Source: CAYZYK01 sp964482615 (GTDB taxonomy: Bacteria > Patescibacteriota > Minisyncoccia > Minisyncoccales > CAYZYK01). Taken from it: DNA of 57,291 nt. Below, in pieces: positions 16,716 to 26,389 of the stretch (position 1 is its first letter; each line of letters begins with the position of its first letter). The stretch is taken from positions 1 to 57,291 of the forward strand of contig CAYZYK010000002.1 in NCBI GenBank assembly GCA_964482615.1, written 5' to 3'. The notes below the pieces were generated by a model. The model did no database searches. It saw only the letters and a program-made list of their open reading frames with translations, and was not told the DNA's origin. The translations under genes and the position numbers were made by a program.

Positions 16716-17585
16716 ATGCCAGAATTGCCAGAAGTTCAAACCACAGTAAACCAATTGAAAAACAAAGTGGTTGGGCTAAAGATTAAAGATGTCTGGACTG
16801 ATTTTAAAGGGATAGTTAAAAAAACCACCTTTTCTGATTTTAAAAGAAAGATTAAAAACAAAGAGATAAAAAAGGTTAAGCGCAGAGCAAAAAATATTAT
16901 TTTTGATCTTTCTGAGAATTTCTCTCTTTTGATTCATCTTAAACTTACAGGACATCTTCTTTATGGTGAGTGGGAAAGAAAGAATGAAGAGTGGCAACCC
17001 CAAAATAAAGGGCCCTTAGAAGATAAAGACAATACTTATATCCACTTAATTTTCTTTTTAAATAACAAGAAAATGTTGGCTTTATCCAATAAAAGAAAGT
17101 TTGCTAAAGCAGAGATTTGGGAGACAGAGGAGCTTAAAAAAGAGTTAAAAAACCTGGGACCTGAACCACTGGATAAAGATTTTACCTTTGAGAAATTTAA
17201 GAAAGTGTTGGAAAATAGAAGAGCAAAAATTAAGTCAGCCCTTATGAACCAGAAGATTATTGCTGGCATAGGAAATATTTATTCTGATGAAGCATTATGG
17301 AGATCTAAAATTCATCCTTTAAAAAGAGCAACTGATCTTACAGAAGAAGAATTGCTTTCACTTTATAAAGCTACAAAAGAAGTCTTAAAAAAAGGAATTG
17401 AGCTTGGAGGAGAAAGCATATCAGACTACAGAAACCTTAAAGGAGAAAAAGGAGAATTTGATAGAGAAAGAAAAGCTTACCGAAGAAAAGGTGAAAAATG
17501 TTTTCGTTGTAGAGAAAAGATAAAAAGGGTAAGAGTAGGGGGAAGGTCTGCTCATTTTTGTCCTAAATGCCAAAAATTAAAATAG
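16716..17585 (+). CDS. mutM: Formamidopyrimidine-DNA glycosylase
   Basis: A 289-residue Fpg/Nei family enzyme starting MPELPEVQTTVNQL, where Pro2 is the Schiff-base nucleophile and Glu3 is catalytic. It has the central NQKIIAGIGNIYSDEALW motif and a C-terminal four-Cys zinc finger (CFRCREK...CPKCQ). It removes 8-oxoguanine and related lesions. holA begins 1 bp after its stop, so the two are co-transcribed. Confidence 0.95.
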   Translation: MPELPEVQTTVNQLKNKVVGLKIKDVWTDFKGIVKKTTFSDFKRKIKNKEIKKVKRRAKNIIFDLSENFSLLIHLKLTGHLLYGEWERKNEEWQPQNKGPLEDKDNTYIHLIFFLNNKKMLALSNKRKFAKAEIWETEELKKELKNLGPEPLDKDFTFEKFKKVLENRRAKIKSALMNQKIIAGIGNIYSDEALWRSKIHPLKRATDLTEEELLSLYKATKEVLKKGIELGGESISDYRNLKGEKGEFDRERKAYRRKGEKCFRCREKIKRVRVGGRSAHFCPKCQKLK

Positions 17586-17586
17586 T

Positions 17587-18522
17587 ATGATAATTTTACT
17601 TCACGGAGAGGATACGTACAGAATGAGAGAAAAACTAAATCAGATTGTTAAAAAATATGAAAAAACCCACAAAAGTGGGTTAAATTTAAAATATTTTGAT
17701 GCTCAGGAAATAGAATTTCAAGAATTTTTAGACAGGATTAAAATAACTTCAATGTTTGATGAAAAAAAATTAATTGTTTTAAGAAATGTTTTTTCGAACA
17801 ATAACCTCAAAGAAGATTTTTTAGAGGAAGCAGAAAGGTTAAACAAAATGGATAATATTGTTGTTCTCTATCAAAGGAAAAAGATGGACAAAAGAGATAA
17901 GTTATTTAGATTTTTGAAAAAGAAAGCAAAACATCAGGAATTTAGATTATTACAAGGGGAAAAACTTAGAGATTGGATTAAAAAAGAATTTGAAAAATAT
18001 GAAACAAAGATTGAAGAAAGAGCAATAACTGCTTTAATTGATTATGTTGGTAATGATATTTGGCGTCTTGCAAACGAGATAAAAAAGCTTGTAAGTTATA
18101 AAAAAAGAAGCGCTGTAGAAGAAAAAGACGTTAAGGTTTTGGTTAAACCCAAGATTGAGACTAATATTTTTAAAACTATCGATGCTATTGCAGCAAAGAA
18201 TAAAAAAAGAGCCCTTCAACTAATTGATGAACATTTAGAAAAAGGAGACTCCCCTTTATATATTCTCTCTATGATAAATTACCAATTCAGAAACCTTTTA
18301 ATTGTAAAAGGGCTTGTTGAAGAGTACAAACCCTATAAAGTTATTTTGAAAAAGACAGGACTCCATCCTTTTGTGGTGAAAAAAACCTATTCTCAATCCA
18401 AGAAATTTACCCTAAACGAACTAAAAAAAATCTACCAGAAGATTTTTAAGGTAGACTTAGATATAAAAACAGGAAAGATCGATCCCCGTCTTGGTTTGGA
18501 GATACTAATATCTAAAATTTAG
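17587..18522 (+). CDS. holA: DNA polymerase III delta subunit
   Basis: A 311-residue clamp-loader delta protein. It opens IILLHGEDTYRMREKL and has ITSMFDEKKLIVLRNVF, the helical segment LIDYVGNDIWRLANEIKKL and a C-terminal all-alpha domain (INYQFRNLLIVKGL). It opens the DnaN ring during clamp loading. Its 3' end overlaps that of the convergent rpsT gene by 4 bp. Confidence 0.9.
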   Translation: MIILLHGEDTYRMREKLNQIVKKYEKTHKSGLNLKYFDAQEIEFQEFLDRIKITSMFDEKKLIVLRNVFSNNNLKEDFLEEAERLNKMDNIVVLYQRKKMDKRDKLFRFLKKKAKHQEFRLLQGEKLRDWIKKEFEKYETKIEERAITALIDYVGNDIWRLANEIKKLVSYKKRSAVEEKDVKVLVKPKIETNIFKTIDAIAAKNKKRALQLIDEHLEKGDSPLYILSMINYQFRNLLIVKGLVEEYKPYKVILKKTGLHPFVVKKTYSQSKKFTLNELKKIYQKIFKVDLDIKTGKIDPRLGLEILISKI

Positions 18523-18782
18523 TTTGGTTTATTAACTAGCTTGGTTATTCTAGATTTCTTTCTGCTAGCCGTACCTTTTTTGATAACATTTCTCTTAGCC
18601 GCTTTATCTAGGGCCTTGTAAAGACGAGGCAAAAGGCTTTTTGCCTCTTTTCTTTTCTTTTCTTTAATTAAACCCTTTACCTTTTTGGTAAGGGTTTTAA
18701 TTTTTTCTTTATAAGGTAAATTTCTTTCTTTCCTCTTTTTGCTCTGGCGAAGAGCTTTTTTGGCAGATTCTGTAATAGGCAT
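18519..18782 (-). CDS. rpsT: 30S ribosomal protein S20
   Basis: An 87-residue basic protein starting MPITESAKKALRQSKKRKER, with GTASRKKSRITKLVNK at the C-terminus. The frame is open 20 codons further upstream, but the internal ATG at 18782 gives the usual S20 start and length. It converges on holA. Confidence 0.93.
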   Translation of the reverse strand: MPITESAKKALRQSKKRKERNLPYKEKIKTLTKKVKGLIKEKKRKEAKSLLPRLYKALDKAAKRNVIKKGTASRKKSRITKLVNKPN

Positions 18783-18907
18783 AATTTTAATAATGTTTTT
18801 AGTATAAGAGTATAATACCAAAATTACTGAATTTTTCAACACCCCCTAGTAATTTTTTTAATTGTTTAAGTTATGTTAAAATATAGAAGAAGTAAAACTT
18901 TAAGCTT

Positions 18908-19360
18908 ATGCCTAAATATCAACCAGCAGAAAGAACATCTTCTGGAGGGGAAATTCCTCAAACAGAATTTGAGAAAGGGGAAGCAGAACACCCAGAGATA
19001 GAAGAATTAAAAAAGAGAATAAAAAGATTAGAAGGAAAATTAGAAAAAGAGAGAGAAAAAGAGAAGGGTTTTGAGAGAGAAGAGAAGATGGTTAAAAAAG
19101 AGATAAAAAGTTACCTTAAAGAGTTACAGCGCGCCCCTCCTTCTGCTCCGCCTGTAGCTTCCCGGGATGAAGTTGAAGAGATAGCTCGATTTCCTCGTAG
19201 TCAACAAGTAGGGAGTTTAATTTCTTTGGTTTTCGATAAAGGATTAAAAGAAGCAATTTCTGTAGCCAGAGGGCTTGATAATCCAGCTATTTTGGATGAA
19301 TTCCATGACACTTTAGTTGATAGATATTATAACGAACTTGTTAAAAGAAACATTTTATAA
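18908..19360 (+). CDS. Coiled-coil protein upstream of TraD-like ATPase
   Basis: A 150-residue protein with a disordered N-terminus, a charged coiled coil (about residues 30-75), a Pro/Ala linker and a globular C-terminal part (IARFPRSQQVGSLISLVFDKG...NELVKRNIL). I recognise no named domain. It sits 9 bp before the TraD-like ATPase and is probably co-expressed, so a partner role at the membrane complex is plausible. Confidence 0.7.
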   Translation: MPKYQPAERTSSGGEIPQTEFEKGEAEHPEIEELKKRIKRLEGKLEKEREKEKGFEREEKMVKKEIKSYLKELQRAPPSAPPVASRDEVEEIARFPRSQQVGSLISLVFDKGLKEAISVARGLDNPAILDEFHDTLVDRYYNELVKRNIL

Positions 19361-19369
19361 TTAACAGAC

Positions 19370-21823
19370 ATGCCTTTTTTTTCAATAATCTTATATTCTT
19401 TAGAAGGGCTTGCTGTCTTGGTGGGGATTTTGCTTATTTTCCTTTGGTTGAAAAAGAAGAAAAAAACGGGATTTTTGAACAGAAGTATGAAACTAGTTCT
19501 TTTTTTAGTTACTTTACCCCAGGAGAGAAAGAAAGAGGAGAAAGTTTCTTTACAAGATTATTTAAAAAAGGCTGAGCAGTTTTATTCTTCTTTAGCTGGC
19601 ACAAAAGAAAAAAATAAAGTAGGAAGCTTTCTTTTAGGAGCTCCTGTTTTTATTTTTGAGATTGCTGTTCACAGGGTTGGCGAAGAAATTAATTTTTATT
19701 TCGCTTGTCCTCGCTCTTTAACTGGCATGATGGAAAAACAAATTCTCGGATTTTGGCCAAAGGCTCATGTTCAGAAAGTTTCTGATTATAACATTTTTAA
19801 TCCCGAAGGTCAGTCTTTAGGGGGCGAAGCAATATTAGAGAAAGATCCGGTCTTGCCTCTTAAAACCTATCAAGATTTTGAAACAGATCCTTTATCTCCA
19901 ATAACCAGCATTTTAACCAAACTTAAAAAAGAGGGCGAGGGAGCTGTTGTTCAAATTTTGATGCGTCCCAGCAGAAAGACGCTTGCCCAAAAAGGAGAAA
20001 GAATAATTTTTTCTCTGAAACAAGGGAAAAAATTGAATGAAGCTTTAACAGAACATAAAAAGGGAGTTTTAGGAGAAGTGAGTAAAACTCTTTTACAAAA
20101 ACCCCAAGAGAAAAAGAAAGAAGAAGGGGAAATGTCCAGAACCCAGCTCACTTCAGCCAGGGAAGAAGTTGTTTCTGCTATTTTAAAAAAGACATCGCAA
20201 CCATTATTTGATGTTAATTTAAGAGTGTTAGCTTCTGGGGAAAACAAAACCAAAGCTCAAACCGTACTTGATCAACTGCAAGCGGCTTTTGATCAGTTTA
20301 ATTCTCCTGTTTTAAATCAGCTCAGATTTAGAAAACTTTCTGGAAGGAAATTAAAGAATCTTTTTTATTATTTTTCTTTCCGGGTTTTTAAAGAAAGAAA
20401 ATCTATGCTTTTGTCTACTGGAGAAATAGCAGGGATTTTCCATTTTCCATCTTCCGCTCTCTTGACTCCTTATATTAAATGGTTAAAAGCAAAACAAGCT
20501 CCTCCTCCTGCTGATCTTCCAGAAAAAGGATTACTCCTTGGAAAGAATATTTTCCGAGGAGAAGAAAGAGAAGTTCGCATTTTAGAAAAAGACAGAGATA
20601 GACATTTTTATGTTATAGGACAAACAGGAACAGGTAAATCAGCCCTGTTGCAGGAAATGATCCGCCAGGACATTGAAGACGGGAAAGGGGTTGCTTTGAT
20701 TGACCCCCACGGAGATTTAGCTGAAACTGTTTTGGGGATTGTGCCGCCCTCAAGAGCCGAAGATGTTATTTATTTCAATCCAAGTGATTCAGAAAGACCG
20801 ATAGGATTGAACATGTTAGATTATAATAAAAATTATCCCGAATCAAGAACCTTTGTAGTCAATGAATTAATAGAGATTTTTGAAAAACTGTATAACCTTA
20901 AAGCTCACGGGTTTGGGGGTCCCATGTTTGAACAATACATGAGAAATGCTTTGATGTTAGTTATGGAACACCCAGAATCAGGAAATACCTTAATTGAGGT
21001 TCCTAAGGTTTTAGCAGATAAAGGGTTTCGGGAACACAAACTTGCTCATTGTAAGAACATTGTAGTTAAAGATTTCTGGGAAAAGGAAGCAGAAAAAGCA
21101 GGAGGGGAAGCAGCATTAGCTAATATGGTTCCTTATATAACAAGCAAGATGAATGTTTTTATAGCCAATGACCTGGTAAGACCTATTATTTCCCAACAAA
21201 AATCTGCTTTTGACTTCAAAGAAATAATGGACAAAGGAAAGATTCTTATTGTCAATCTTTCTAAGGGGAAGTTGGGAGAGATAAACAGCTATCTTTTGGG
21301 AATGGTTATTGTGGGTAAAATACTGATTGCTGCTTTCTCTAGGGCTGATATTTCAAAAGAGGAAAGAAAAAACTTTTATTTATACATTGATGAGTTCCAT
21401 AATGTAACCACCAAAACAATAAGTACTGTTTTAGCTGAAGCAAGGAAATACAAACTAAATATGACTTTTGCTCATCAGTTTATCGGTCAACTTGATGAAG
21501 AAACTAAAAAGGCGGTTTTTGGTAATGTGGGCTCAATGTTGGTTTTCCGAGTAGGCCCCGATGATGCTAAATATTTAACCACTCAATTTGAACCAGTTTT
21601 TGATGAAAACGACTTAGTTAATTTTGATAATTACAATAGCGCCTTAAGGTTGTTAATTAAAGGAGAAACATCAAAACCATTTAATATTGTAACTTATCCT
21701 CCCAAAAAATCCCAAGAAAAAGTAAAAGACCTGATTAAAAAGCTTTCTCGAACAAAATACGGTAAAGACAAAGATGTTGTTGAAAAGAAACTTTACAGCA
21801 GACTGAAAAGAACATATTCTTAA
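19370..21823 (+). CDS. TraD/VirD4-like type IV secretion coupling ATPase
   Basis: An 817-residue protein with one N-terminal TM helix (about residues 5-28) and a basic juxtamembrane segment. A long middle domain follows. The ATPase domain begins near residue 410, with Walker A VIGQTGTGKSALLQEM, VALIDPHGDLAE, IYFNPSD, Walker B FYLYIDEFHNVTT and a distal AHQFIGQLDEE. This matches the TraD/VirD4-HerA class that pumps DNA or protein through membranes. No relaxase or other T4SS gene is present here. Confidence 0.8.
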   Translation: MPFFSIILYSLEGLAVLVGILLIFLWLKKKKKTGFLNRSMKLVLFLVTLPQERKKEEKVSLQDYLKKAEQFYSSLAGTKEKNKVGSFLLGAPVFIFEIAVHRVGEEINFYFACPRSLTGMMEKQILGFWPKAHVQKVSDYNIFNPEGQSLGGEAILEKDPVLPLKTYQDFETDPLSPITSILTKLKKEGEGAVVQILMRPSRKTLAQKGERIIFSLKQGKKLNEALTEHKKGVLGEVSKTLLQKPQEKKKEEGEMSRTQLTSAREEVVSAILKKTSQPLFDVNLRVLASGENKTKAQTVLDQLQAAFDQFNSPVLNQLRFRKLSGRKLKNLFYYFSFRVFKERKSMLLSTGEIAGIFHFPSSALLTPYIKWLKAKQAPPPADLPEKGLLLGKNIFRGEEREVRILEKDRDRHFYVIGQTGTGKSALLQEMIRQDIEDGKGVALIDPHGDLAETVLGIVPPSRAEDVIYFNPSDSERPIGLNMLDYNKNYPESRTFVVNELIEIFEKLYNLKAHGFGGPMFEQYMRNALMLVMEHPESGNTLIEVPKVLADKGFREHKLAHCKNIVVKDFWEKEAEKAGGEAALANMVPYITSKMNVFIANDLVRPIISQQKSAFDFKEIMDKGKILIVNLSKGKLGEINSYLLGMVIVGKILIAAFSRADISKEERKNFYLYIDEFHNVTTKTISTVLAEARKYKLNMTFAHQFIGQLDEETKKAVFGNVGSMLVFRVGPDDAKYLTTQFEPVFDENDLVNFDNYNSALRLLIKGETSKPFNIVTYPPKKSQEKVKDLIKKLSRTKYGKDKDVVEKKLYSRLKRTYS

Positions 21824-21828
21824 ATAGA

Positions 21829-21857
21829 TTGACTAGAAAAGTTTTTTATGATATAAT
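21829..21857 (+). promoter_or_regulatory. Sigma70-type promoter before the Glu-rich coiled-coil gene
   Basis: TTGACT (21829-21834) and TATAAT (21852-21857) have 17-bp spacing and one mismatch in total. It starts a new unit after the TraD-like gene, 34 bases before the next ATG. Confidence 0.7.
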
Positions 21858-21891
21858 TAAAAAAGAATTAATAAATTAATTTTTAAAAACT

Positions 21892-23391
21892 ATGCCAAAA
21901 TTTGAAAAATTTTTTTCTCCAGAGGAACAAAAAGAAATAGAAGAAAAAAGAAAAAAGAGTGATAGAAAACTAAGAGAAGGTGGGGCAGAACAAAAAAGAG
22001 ATGCTCGAGGTAGATTTGAAAGTGGTCTGGATGTTACCAAAGAACAAATAGAAGGAGCAAGGGAAGAGATGAAACAAGATTTTCGAGAAAGAATAGAAAA
22101 ATTAAAAGAAGAAATTGAAACCACAGAAAAACAAGAGAAAGAAAAGGAACCAGGAAAGGAAGAAAAGCCAGAATCAGACCCCCTTCAACAAAGATTAGAG
22201 TTGTTAACAATTCAAATACAGGAGATGAAAGAAAAAGGAGCTTCCCGGGAGCAGATAAGAGAAAAAACAGAAGAAATTAGAGAATTATTGGATAGAAGAA
22301 AAGAGCTTGCTGAAAAAATAACAGATAGAAATTTAGAAGAGGAAGCCAGGCAAGAATTAAAACAGGAACATGGAGCAAGATACAGAACTGTAAGAAAAAA
22401 AGATTATATTAAAGAGAAACTTGAAACAATTACTGAAAAACGAAGAGAAGCATCTTACAAAAAACGATGGCAAGAACTTCCCCGAAAACAGCAGAGACAT
22501 ATTTATGGTAACTTTGAAGAATTTGTAGACCAGATGAACGAGAGAAGAAAAGAAACACAACAAGAAATTGGTTTGGAAATATCAGAAGATATCTTTTGTG
22601 CTATGTTGAACTTAGGTTACAAGCCCGAAGATATAAAGAAAAAAGGATTATTTAGAAAAAAAATAGCAATACCAAGAAGAGGAGAGAAACCTCTAAAAGT
22701 TTCAGTTGCCAGGTTTCGGGAGATTATTGAACACAATAAAAAGAAAATCGCCGAAGGAAGAGAAGAGAGAGCAGAAGAATTATTTTTAAAAGCACGTCAT
22801 AGAGCAAGAAGAGAAAAAGGAAGGTTAATTGAAGAAAGAATAAAAGAGATAGTTGGTTCTCCAGAAGAAGGAGAAAAATATAGAGAATTGGCAGAGGATT
22901 ATATAAAAGAGAAAGAAGAAGCTAAAGAGGAAGCTAAAGAGGAAGAAACAGAGGAAGAAACAGAGGAAGAAACAAAAGAAACAGAGAAAAAAGCCGAAGA
23001 AGAAGAAACCGAAGAAGAAACAAAAGAAAGTTCCACAGAAACAGAACCCAAAGAAGAAGAAGAACAAGAAATAGTAGAAGAGACAGAACAAGAAGCTGAG
23101 AAATCTCAAGATCAATTAAGAGAAGAGGCAAAAGAAAGATATAAAAGACAATTAGAGAGTCTCCGGACGTGGAAAAGAGAAGTAGAAACAGAGTTTGAGA
23201 TAGATGATCTTGAAAATTATACTGGGCTTCTGAAGGGAATTATTTTTAAAAGAGAATTAAGAGAGCTAGCTAAAGCATGGAAGAAAAAGACAGAAGAAAT
23301 TGAAAAGGCTTTAGAGTTAGAACTAAAAGGGATAGAAAAAATGAGAGAAGTAAGAGACCAAAGAAGAAGAGAAGAATTAGAGAGATTTTAA
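21892..23391 (+). CDS. Long Glu/Lys-rich coiled-coil protein
   Basis: A 499-residue protein dominated by E, K and R. It has coiled coil over most of residues 1-190 and again in the C-terminal third. A small folded part lies around residues 215-265 (EDIFCAMLNLGYKPEDIKKKG). A highly repetitive Glu-Thr block is encoded by GAAGAA/ACA repeats around 22920-23100. No signal peptide or TM helix is seen. I cannot name a family. The position after the TraD-like ATPase suggests a shared process. Confidence 0.65.
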   Translation: MPKFEKFFSPEEQKEIEEKRKKSDRKLREGGAEQKRDARGRFESGLDVTKEQIEGAREEMKQDFRERIEKLKEEIETTEKQEKEKEPGKEEKPESDPLQQRLELLTIQIQEMKEKGASREQIREKTEEIRELLDRRKELAEKITDRNLEEEARQELKQEHGARYRTVRKKDYIKEKLETITEKRREASYKKRWQELPRKQQRHIYGNFEEFVDQMNERRKETQQEIGLEISEDIFCAMLNLGYKPEDIKKKGLFRKKIAIPRRGEKPLKVSVARFREIIEHNKKKIAEGREERAEELFLKARHRARREKGRLIEERIKEIVGSPEEGEKYRELAEDYIKEKEEAKEEAKEEETEEETEEETKETEKKAEEEETEEETKESSTETEPKEEEEQEIVEETEQEAEKSQDQLREEAKERYKRQLESLRTWKREVETEFEIDDLENYTGLLKGIIFKRELRELAKAWKKKTEEIEKALELELKGIEKMREVRDQRRREELERF

Positions 23392-23407
23392 ATTCTATAA
23401 TCTTATT

Positions 23408-23770
23408 ATGCCAAATTTTGAAAAACAACCACGCTCCACTGTTGAAAAGGAACCTTCCGGGGCAGAAGAATCCTCTCTTAGAGTAGAAACAGCAGAACAA
23501 CAGAAAAGTCAAGAACAGAGGCACAGAGAAATAGAAAAAAAACTAAGAGAAATGGGATTTAACAAGGTTTCCCCAGGAAACATAGAGGATTTCGCCTTGT
23601 TTGTTTTAAAAAGACATCTTTCTGAAATTGAAACGTTAGAAGATTTTGGCAAAGAAGAGAAACAGAGATTAAGAGATATAGACCGTTTATCTGAAAAACA
23701 GAGAGAAAAAATTGAAAGAATTATAGAATTAGCAAAAAAGAGTAGAGAAGAAAGAAAAGAAAGAGAATAG
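23408..23770 (+). CDS. Small Glu-rich hypothetical protein
   Basis: A 120-residue charged protein, 16 bp after the longer coiled-coil gene. The N-terminal part is disordered. A short ordered region (MGFNKVSPGNIEDFALFVLKR) is followed by helical Glu/Arg-rich sequence. Both genes begin with a near-identical MPxFEK start (MPKFEK and MPNFEK), which hints at relatedness. Function unknown. Confidence 0.6.
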   Translation: MPNFEKQPRSTVEKEPSGAEESSLRVETAEQQKSQEQRHREIEKKLREMGFNKVSPGNIEDFALFVLKRHLSEIETLEDFGKEEKQRLRDIDRLSEKQREKIERIIELAKKSREERKERE

Positions 23771-23799
23771 GGTTCTATCCTGGAAAAAGCCGCCTAAAT

Positions 23800-25740
23800 T
23801 TACTTTTCTTTTTTGTAATTTTCAATCATATCCCTTATTTCCGCTGCCCTTTCAAAGTTAAGATTTTTGGCAGCTTTTTTCATTTCTTTTTCTAAAAGTT
23901 TTATATCTTGAATAACCCCGAATTCTGAAGCAACCCCCTTTTCTTTTACTAAAAAAGGCCATTTCTTTACCGCTTTCTTAATGGGGGTTGGGGTTATATT
24001 GTGTTCTTTGTTATATTTTTTTTGGACTTTCCTTCTTCTTTTTATTTCTTTTATGGCTTTTTTTATTGATTTTGTTTTCTTGTCAGCGTATAAAATAGCA
24101 TGCCCTTCAGGATGCCTTGCTGCTCTGCCCATGGTTTGAATCAGGGTAGTTTTGTTTCTTAAAAAACCCTCTTTGTCTGCGTCTAAAATAGCAACCAGGG
24201 CAACTTCTGGTAAATCTAATCCTTCTCTGAGCAAATTTATTCCCACAATCACCTCATATTGTCCTTCTCTTAATTTGTTGAGAATTTTTGGTCTTTCTAG
24301 GGTTTTTATTTCAGAGTGTAGATAATTAGTTTTTATGCCGTGATTCTGAAGGTAATCCGACAGTTCTTCTGCTAATCTTTTAGTTAGGGTAACAGCCAAA
24401 ACCCTTTGGTTTTTCTTTCTTCTTTTTCTTATTTCTTTAATTAAATCTTTAACTTGATTTTCTGTTGGCCTAATTTCAATAGAGGGTTCCAAAAGCCCGG
24501 TTGGCCTCACTAATTGCTCTACAATATATTTTTTCCCCGCCTTTTCTTTTTCATAGGGCCTGGGAGTTGCAGAAACGTAAACTACCTGATTAATTTTCTT
24601 TCTGAACTCTTTGAAACTTAAAGGTCGGTTGTCTTTAGCTGAAGACAGGCGGAAACCATGTTCTATTAAAACCTTTTTTCTTGACATGTCAGTCTTGTAC
24701 ATAGCATGCAGTTGAGGAACTGTCATATGGGATTCATCAATAAAGATTAGAAAATTATCTGAAAAATAATCTAAAAGACAGAAAGGAGGAGCTCCAGGAT
24801 CCCTGAATTCTAAATGTCGAGAATAATTCTCTATTCCATGACAATATCCGGCTTCTTTTAACATTTCCAGATCGTAATTTGTTCTTTGTTTTAACCTTTG
24901 GGCTTCAAGAAGTTTGTTTTCTTTTTTAAGTTCTTTTAATCTTTGTTGTAACTCTTTCCCTATATTCTCTATTGCAATATTTAATTTACTTTCTGGGGTT
25001 ACCCAGAACTGAGCAGGATAAATTTTAATACTAGAAGTCTTTGATTTAAATTCTGGACTTGGAGAGGGTTCTGATTCTGAAATATTGTTAATTTTGTTTC
25101 CTAAAAACTCTATCCTTAAGATTTTTTCTCCAGAAACCAAGAAAATATCCACTACATCTCCTCTAACCCTGAAATTGCCGGGATTAAAATCAATATCGTT
25201 TCTTTGGTATTGTAAAGAAATTAAATGGGAAAGGAAATCTTTTCTTTTTATCTTCTGGTTTTGGGATATTTCCAAAGAGACTTTTTGATAACTTTCTGGT
25301 GAACCGATATTGTAAATACAAGAAACAGAAGCTACAACTATTACATCTTCTCTGTTTAGAACATCTTGGACTGCAGCATGTCTCAGCTTATCAATTTCTT
25401 TGTTTATTTTAGCGTCTTTTTCAATATAAGTATCGGTTTGGGGGATATAGGCCTCTGGTTGGTAATAATCATAGTAGCTTACGAAATAATGAATGCCTGA
25501 TTCTGGGAAAAAATCTTTGAATTCCTGATATAGTTGAGCAGCTAAAGTTTTATTATGGGAAATTATTAAAGTTGGTTTTTTTGTTTTTTCAATAACCTTA
25601 GCTATGGTGTATGTTTTGCCACTACCCGTAACACCCAAAAGCGTCTGGTCCCTTATACCAGAGTTCAAATTTTTAGTTATTCTTTCAATAGCTTTGGGCT
25701 GATCTCCTGTTGGTTTAAATTTTGATTTTAATTTAAACAC
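23800..25740 (-). CDS. uvrB: Excinuclease ABC subunit B
   Basis: A 646-residue UvrB with FKPTGDQPKAIERI, Walker A LGVTGSGKTYTIA, the beta-hairpin YYDYYQPEAYIPQTD, Walker B FLIFIDESHMTVPQ, QTMGRAARHPEGHAILYAD and a C-terminal UvrC-binding motif (LEKEMKKAAKNLNFERAAEIRD). It verifies lesions and passes them to UvrC in nucleotide excision repair. It is divergent from ruvA with about 40 bp between starts. uvrA and uvrC are not in the window. Confidence 0.97.
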   Translation of the reverse strand: MFKLKSKFKPTGDQPKAIERITKNLNSGIRDQTLLGVTGSGKTYTIAKVIEKTKKPTLIISHNKTLAAQLYQEFKDFFPESGIHYFVSYYDYYQPEAYIPQTDTYIEKDAKINKEIDKLRHAAVQDVLNREDVIVVASVSCIYNIGSPESYQKVSLEISQNQKIKRKDFLSHLISLQYQRNDIDFNPGNFRVRGDVVDIFLVSGEKILRIEFLGNKINNISESEPSPSPEFKSKTSSIKIYPAQFWVTPESKLNIAIENIGKELQQRLKELKKENKLLEAQRLKQRTNYDLEMLKEAGYCHGIENYSRHLEFRDPGAPPFCLLDYFSDNFLIFIDESHMTVPQLHAMYKTDMSRKKVLIEHGFRLSSAKDNRPLSFKEFRKKINQVVYVSATPRPYEKEKAGKKYIVEQLVRPTGLLEPSIEIRPTENQVKDLIKEIRKRRKKNQRVLAVTLTKRLAEELSDYLQNHGIKTNYLHSEIKTLERPKILNKLREGQYEVIVGINLLREGLDLPEVALVAILDADKEGFLRNKTTLIQTMGRAARHPEGHAILYADKKTKSIKKAIKEIKRRRKVQKKYNKEHNITPTPIKKAVKKWPFLVKEKGVASEFGVIQDIKLLEKEMKKAAKNLNFERAAEIRDMIENYKKEK

Positions 25741-25779
25741 AGTATAAATATTACTTAATTTATGATATCATTTAATAAT

Positions 25780-26355
25780 ATGATTTCTTACTTGGAAGGT
25801 GAAATTATTCGAAAGGGAGAGAACTTTGTTTTGTTGAAAACAAACGGGGTTGGTTTTCTGGTTTTTTGCTCTGAGAAGACGCTTAATAGAATACCACAAA
25901 AAGAAACAAACCTCAAGATGTTTTGTCATTTAGATGTGGGCGAAAGAAGCCTTAAACTATATGGTTTTTTGGAATATAAAGAACTTGATTTCTTTAAAAT
26001 GGTCAGAAATATATCTGGGATAGGGCCCAAGGCTGCTTTGGAAATATCCTCTCTTCAACCTTTAGAAAAAATTAAAAAAGAAATTAAGGAAGGACATACA
26101 AAAATATTTGAAGATATTCCTGGAATAGGCAAGAAAAAAGCTCAAAAAATTATTCTTGAACTTTCAGGAAAAATTGTTCAAGAAAAAGAAGAAAAAAGAA
26201 AAGAGGTAAAAGAAAAACCAGAAGAGATAAACGCTTTAGTTAATTTGGGTTTTTCAGAAAGAGAAGCAAAAAAAGCCCTCTCTGAAATTTCCCCAAAAAT
26301 TAAAAACACAGAAGAAAGAATTAAAAAAGCCCTTGAGATATTAGGAAGGGCTTGA
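25780..26355 (+). CDS. ruvA: Holliday junction DNA-binding protein RuvA
   Basis: A 191-residue protein with an OB fold (MISYLEGEIIRKGENFVLL), two helix-hairpin-helix motifs (MVRNISGIGPKAAL, FEDIPGIGKKKAQKIILEL) and a C-terminal UBA-like domain that contacts RuvB. An in-frame ATG at 25762 exists. The ATG at 25780 is preferred because RuvA proteins start directly at the M-I-x-x-L-x-G strand. The stop codon overlaps the -35 box of the attenuator promoter. Confidence 0.93.
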   Translation: MISYLEGEIIRKGENFVLLKTNGVGFLVFCSEKTLNRIPQKETNLKMFCHLDVGERSLKLYGFLEYKELDFFKMVRNISGIGPKAALEISSLQPLEKIKKEIKEGHTKIFEDIPGIGKKKAQKIILELSGKIVQEKEEKRKEVKEKPEEINALVNLGFSEREAKKALSEISPKIKNTEERIKKALEILGRA

Positions 26356-26379
26356 CAATAAATTTTAATTTATTAAACT
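26352..26379 (+). promoter_or_regulatory. Promoter of the isoleucine-attenuated citramalate synthase unit
   Basis: TTGACA at 26352-26357 and TAAACT at 26374-26379 (4 of 6 matches) have 16-bp spacing. The predicted start near 26386 leaves only a few bases before the leader-peptide ATG at 26390, so the leader would be nearly leaderless. Confidence 0.55.
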
Positions 26380-26389
26380 AGTAAATAGA

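Noticed and set aside
22825..23131. Minus-strand Phe/Leu/Cys-rich ORFs
   Set aside because: They are the reverse reading of the Glu-rich repeats in the coiled-coil gene at 21892-23391.
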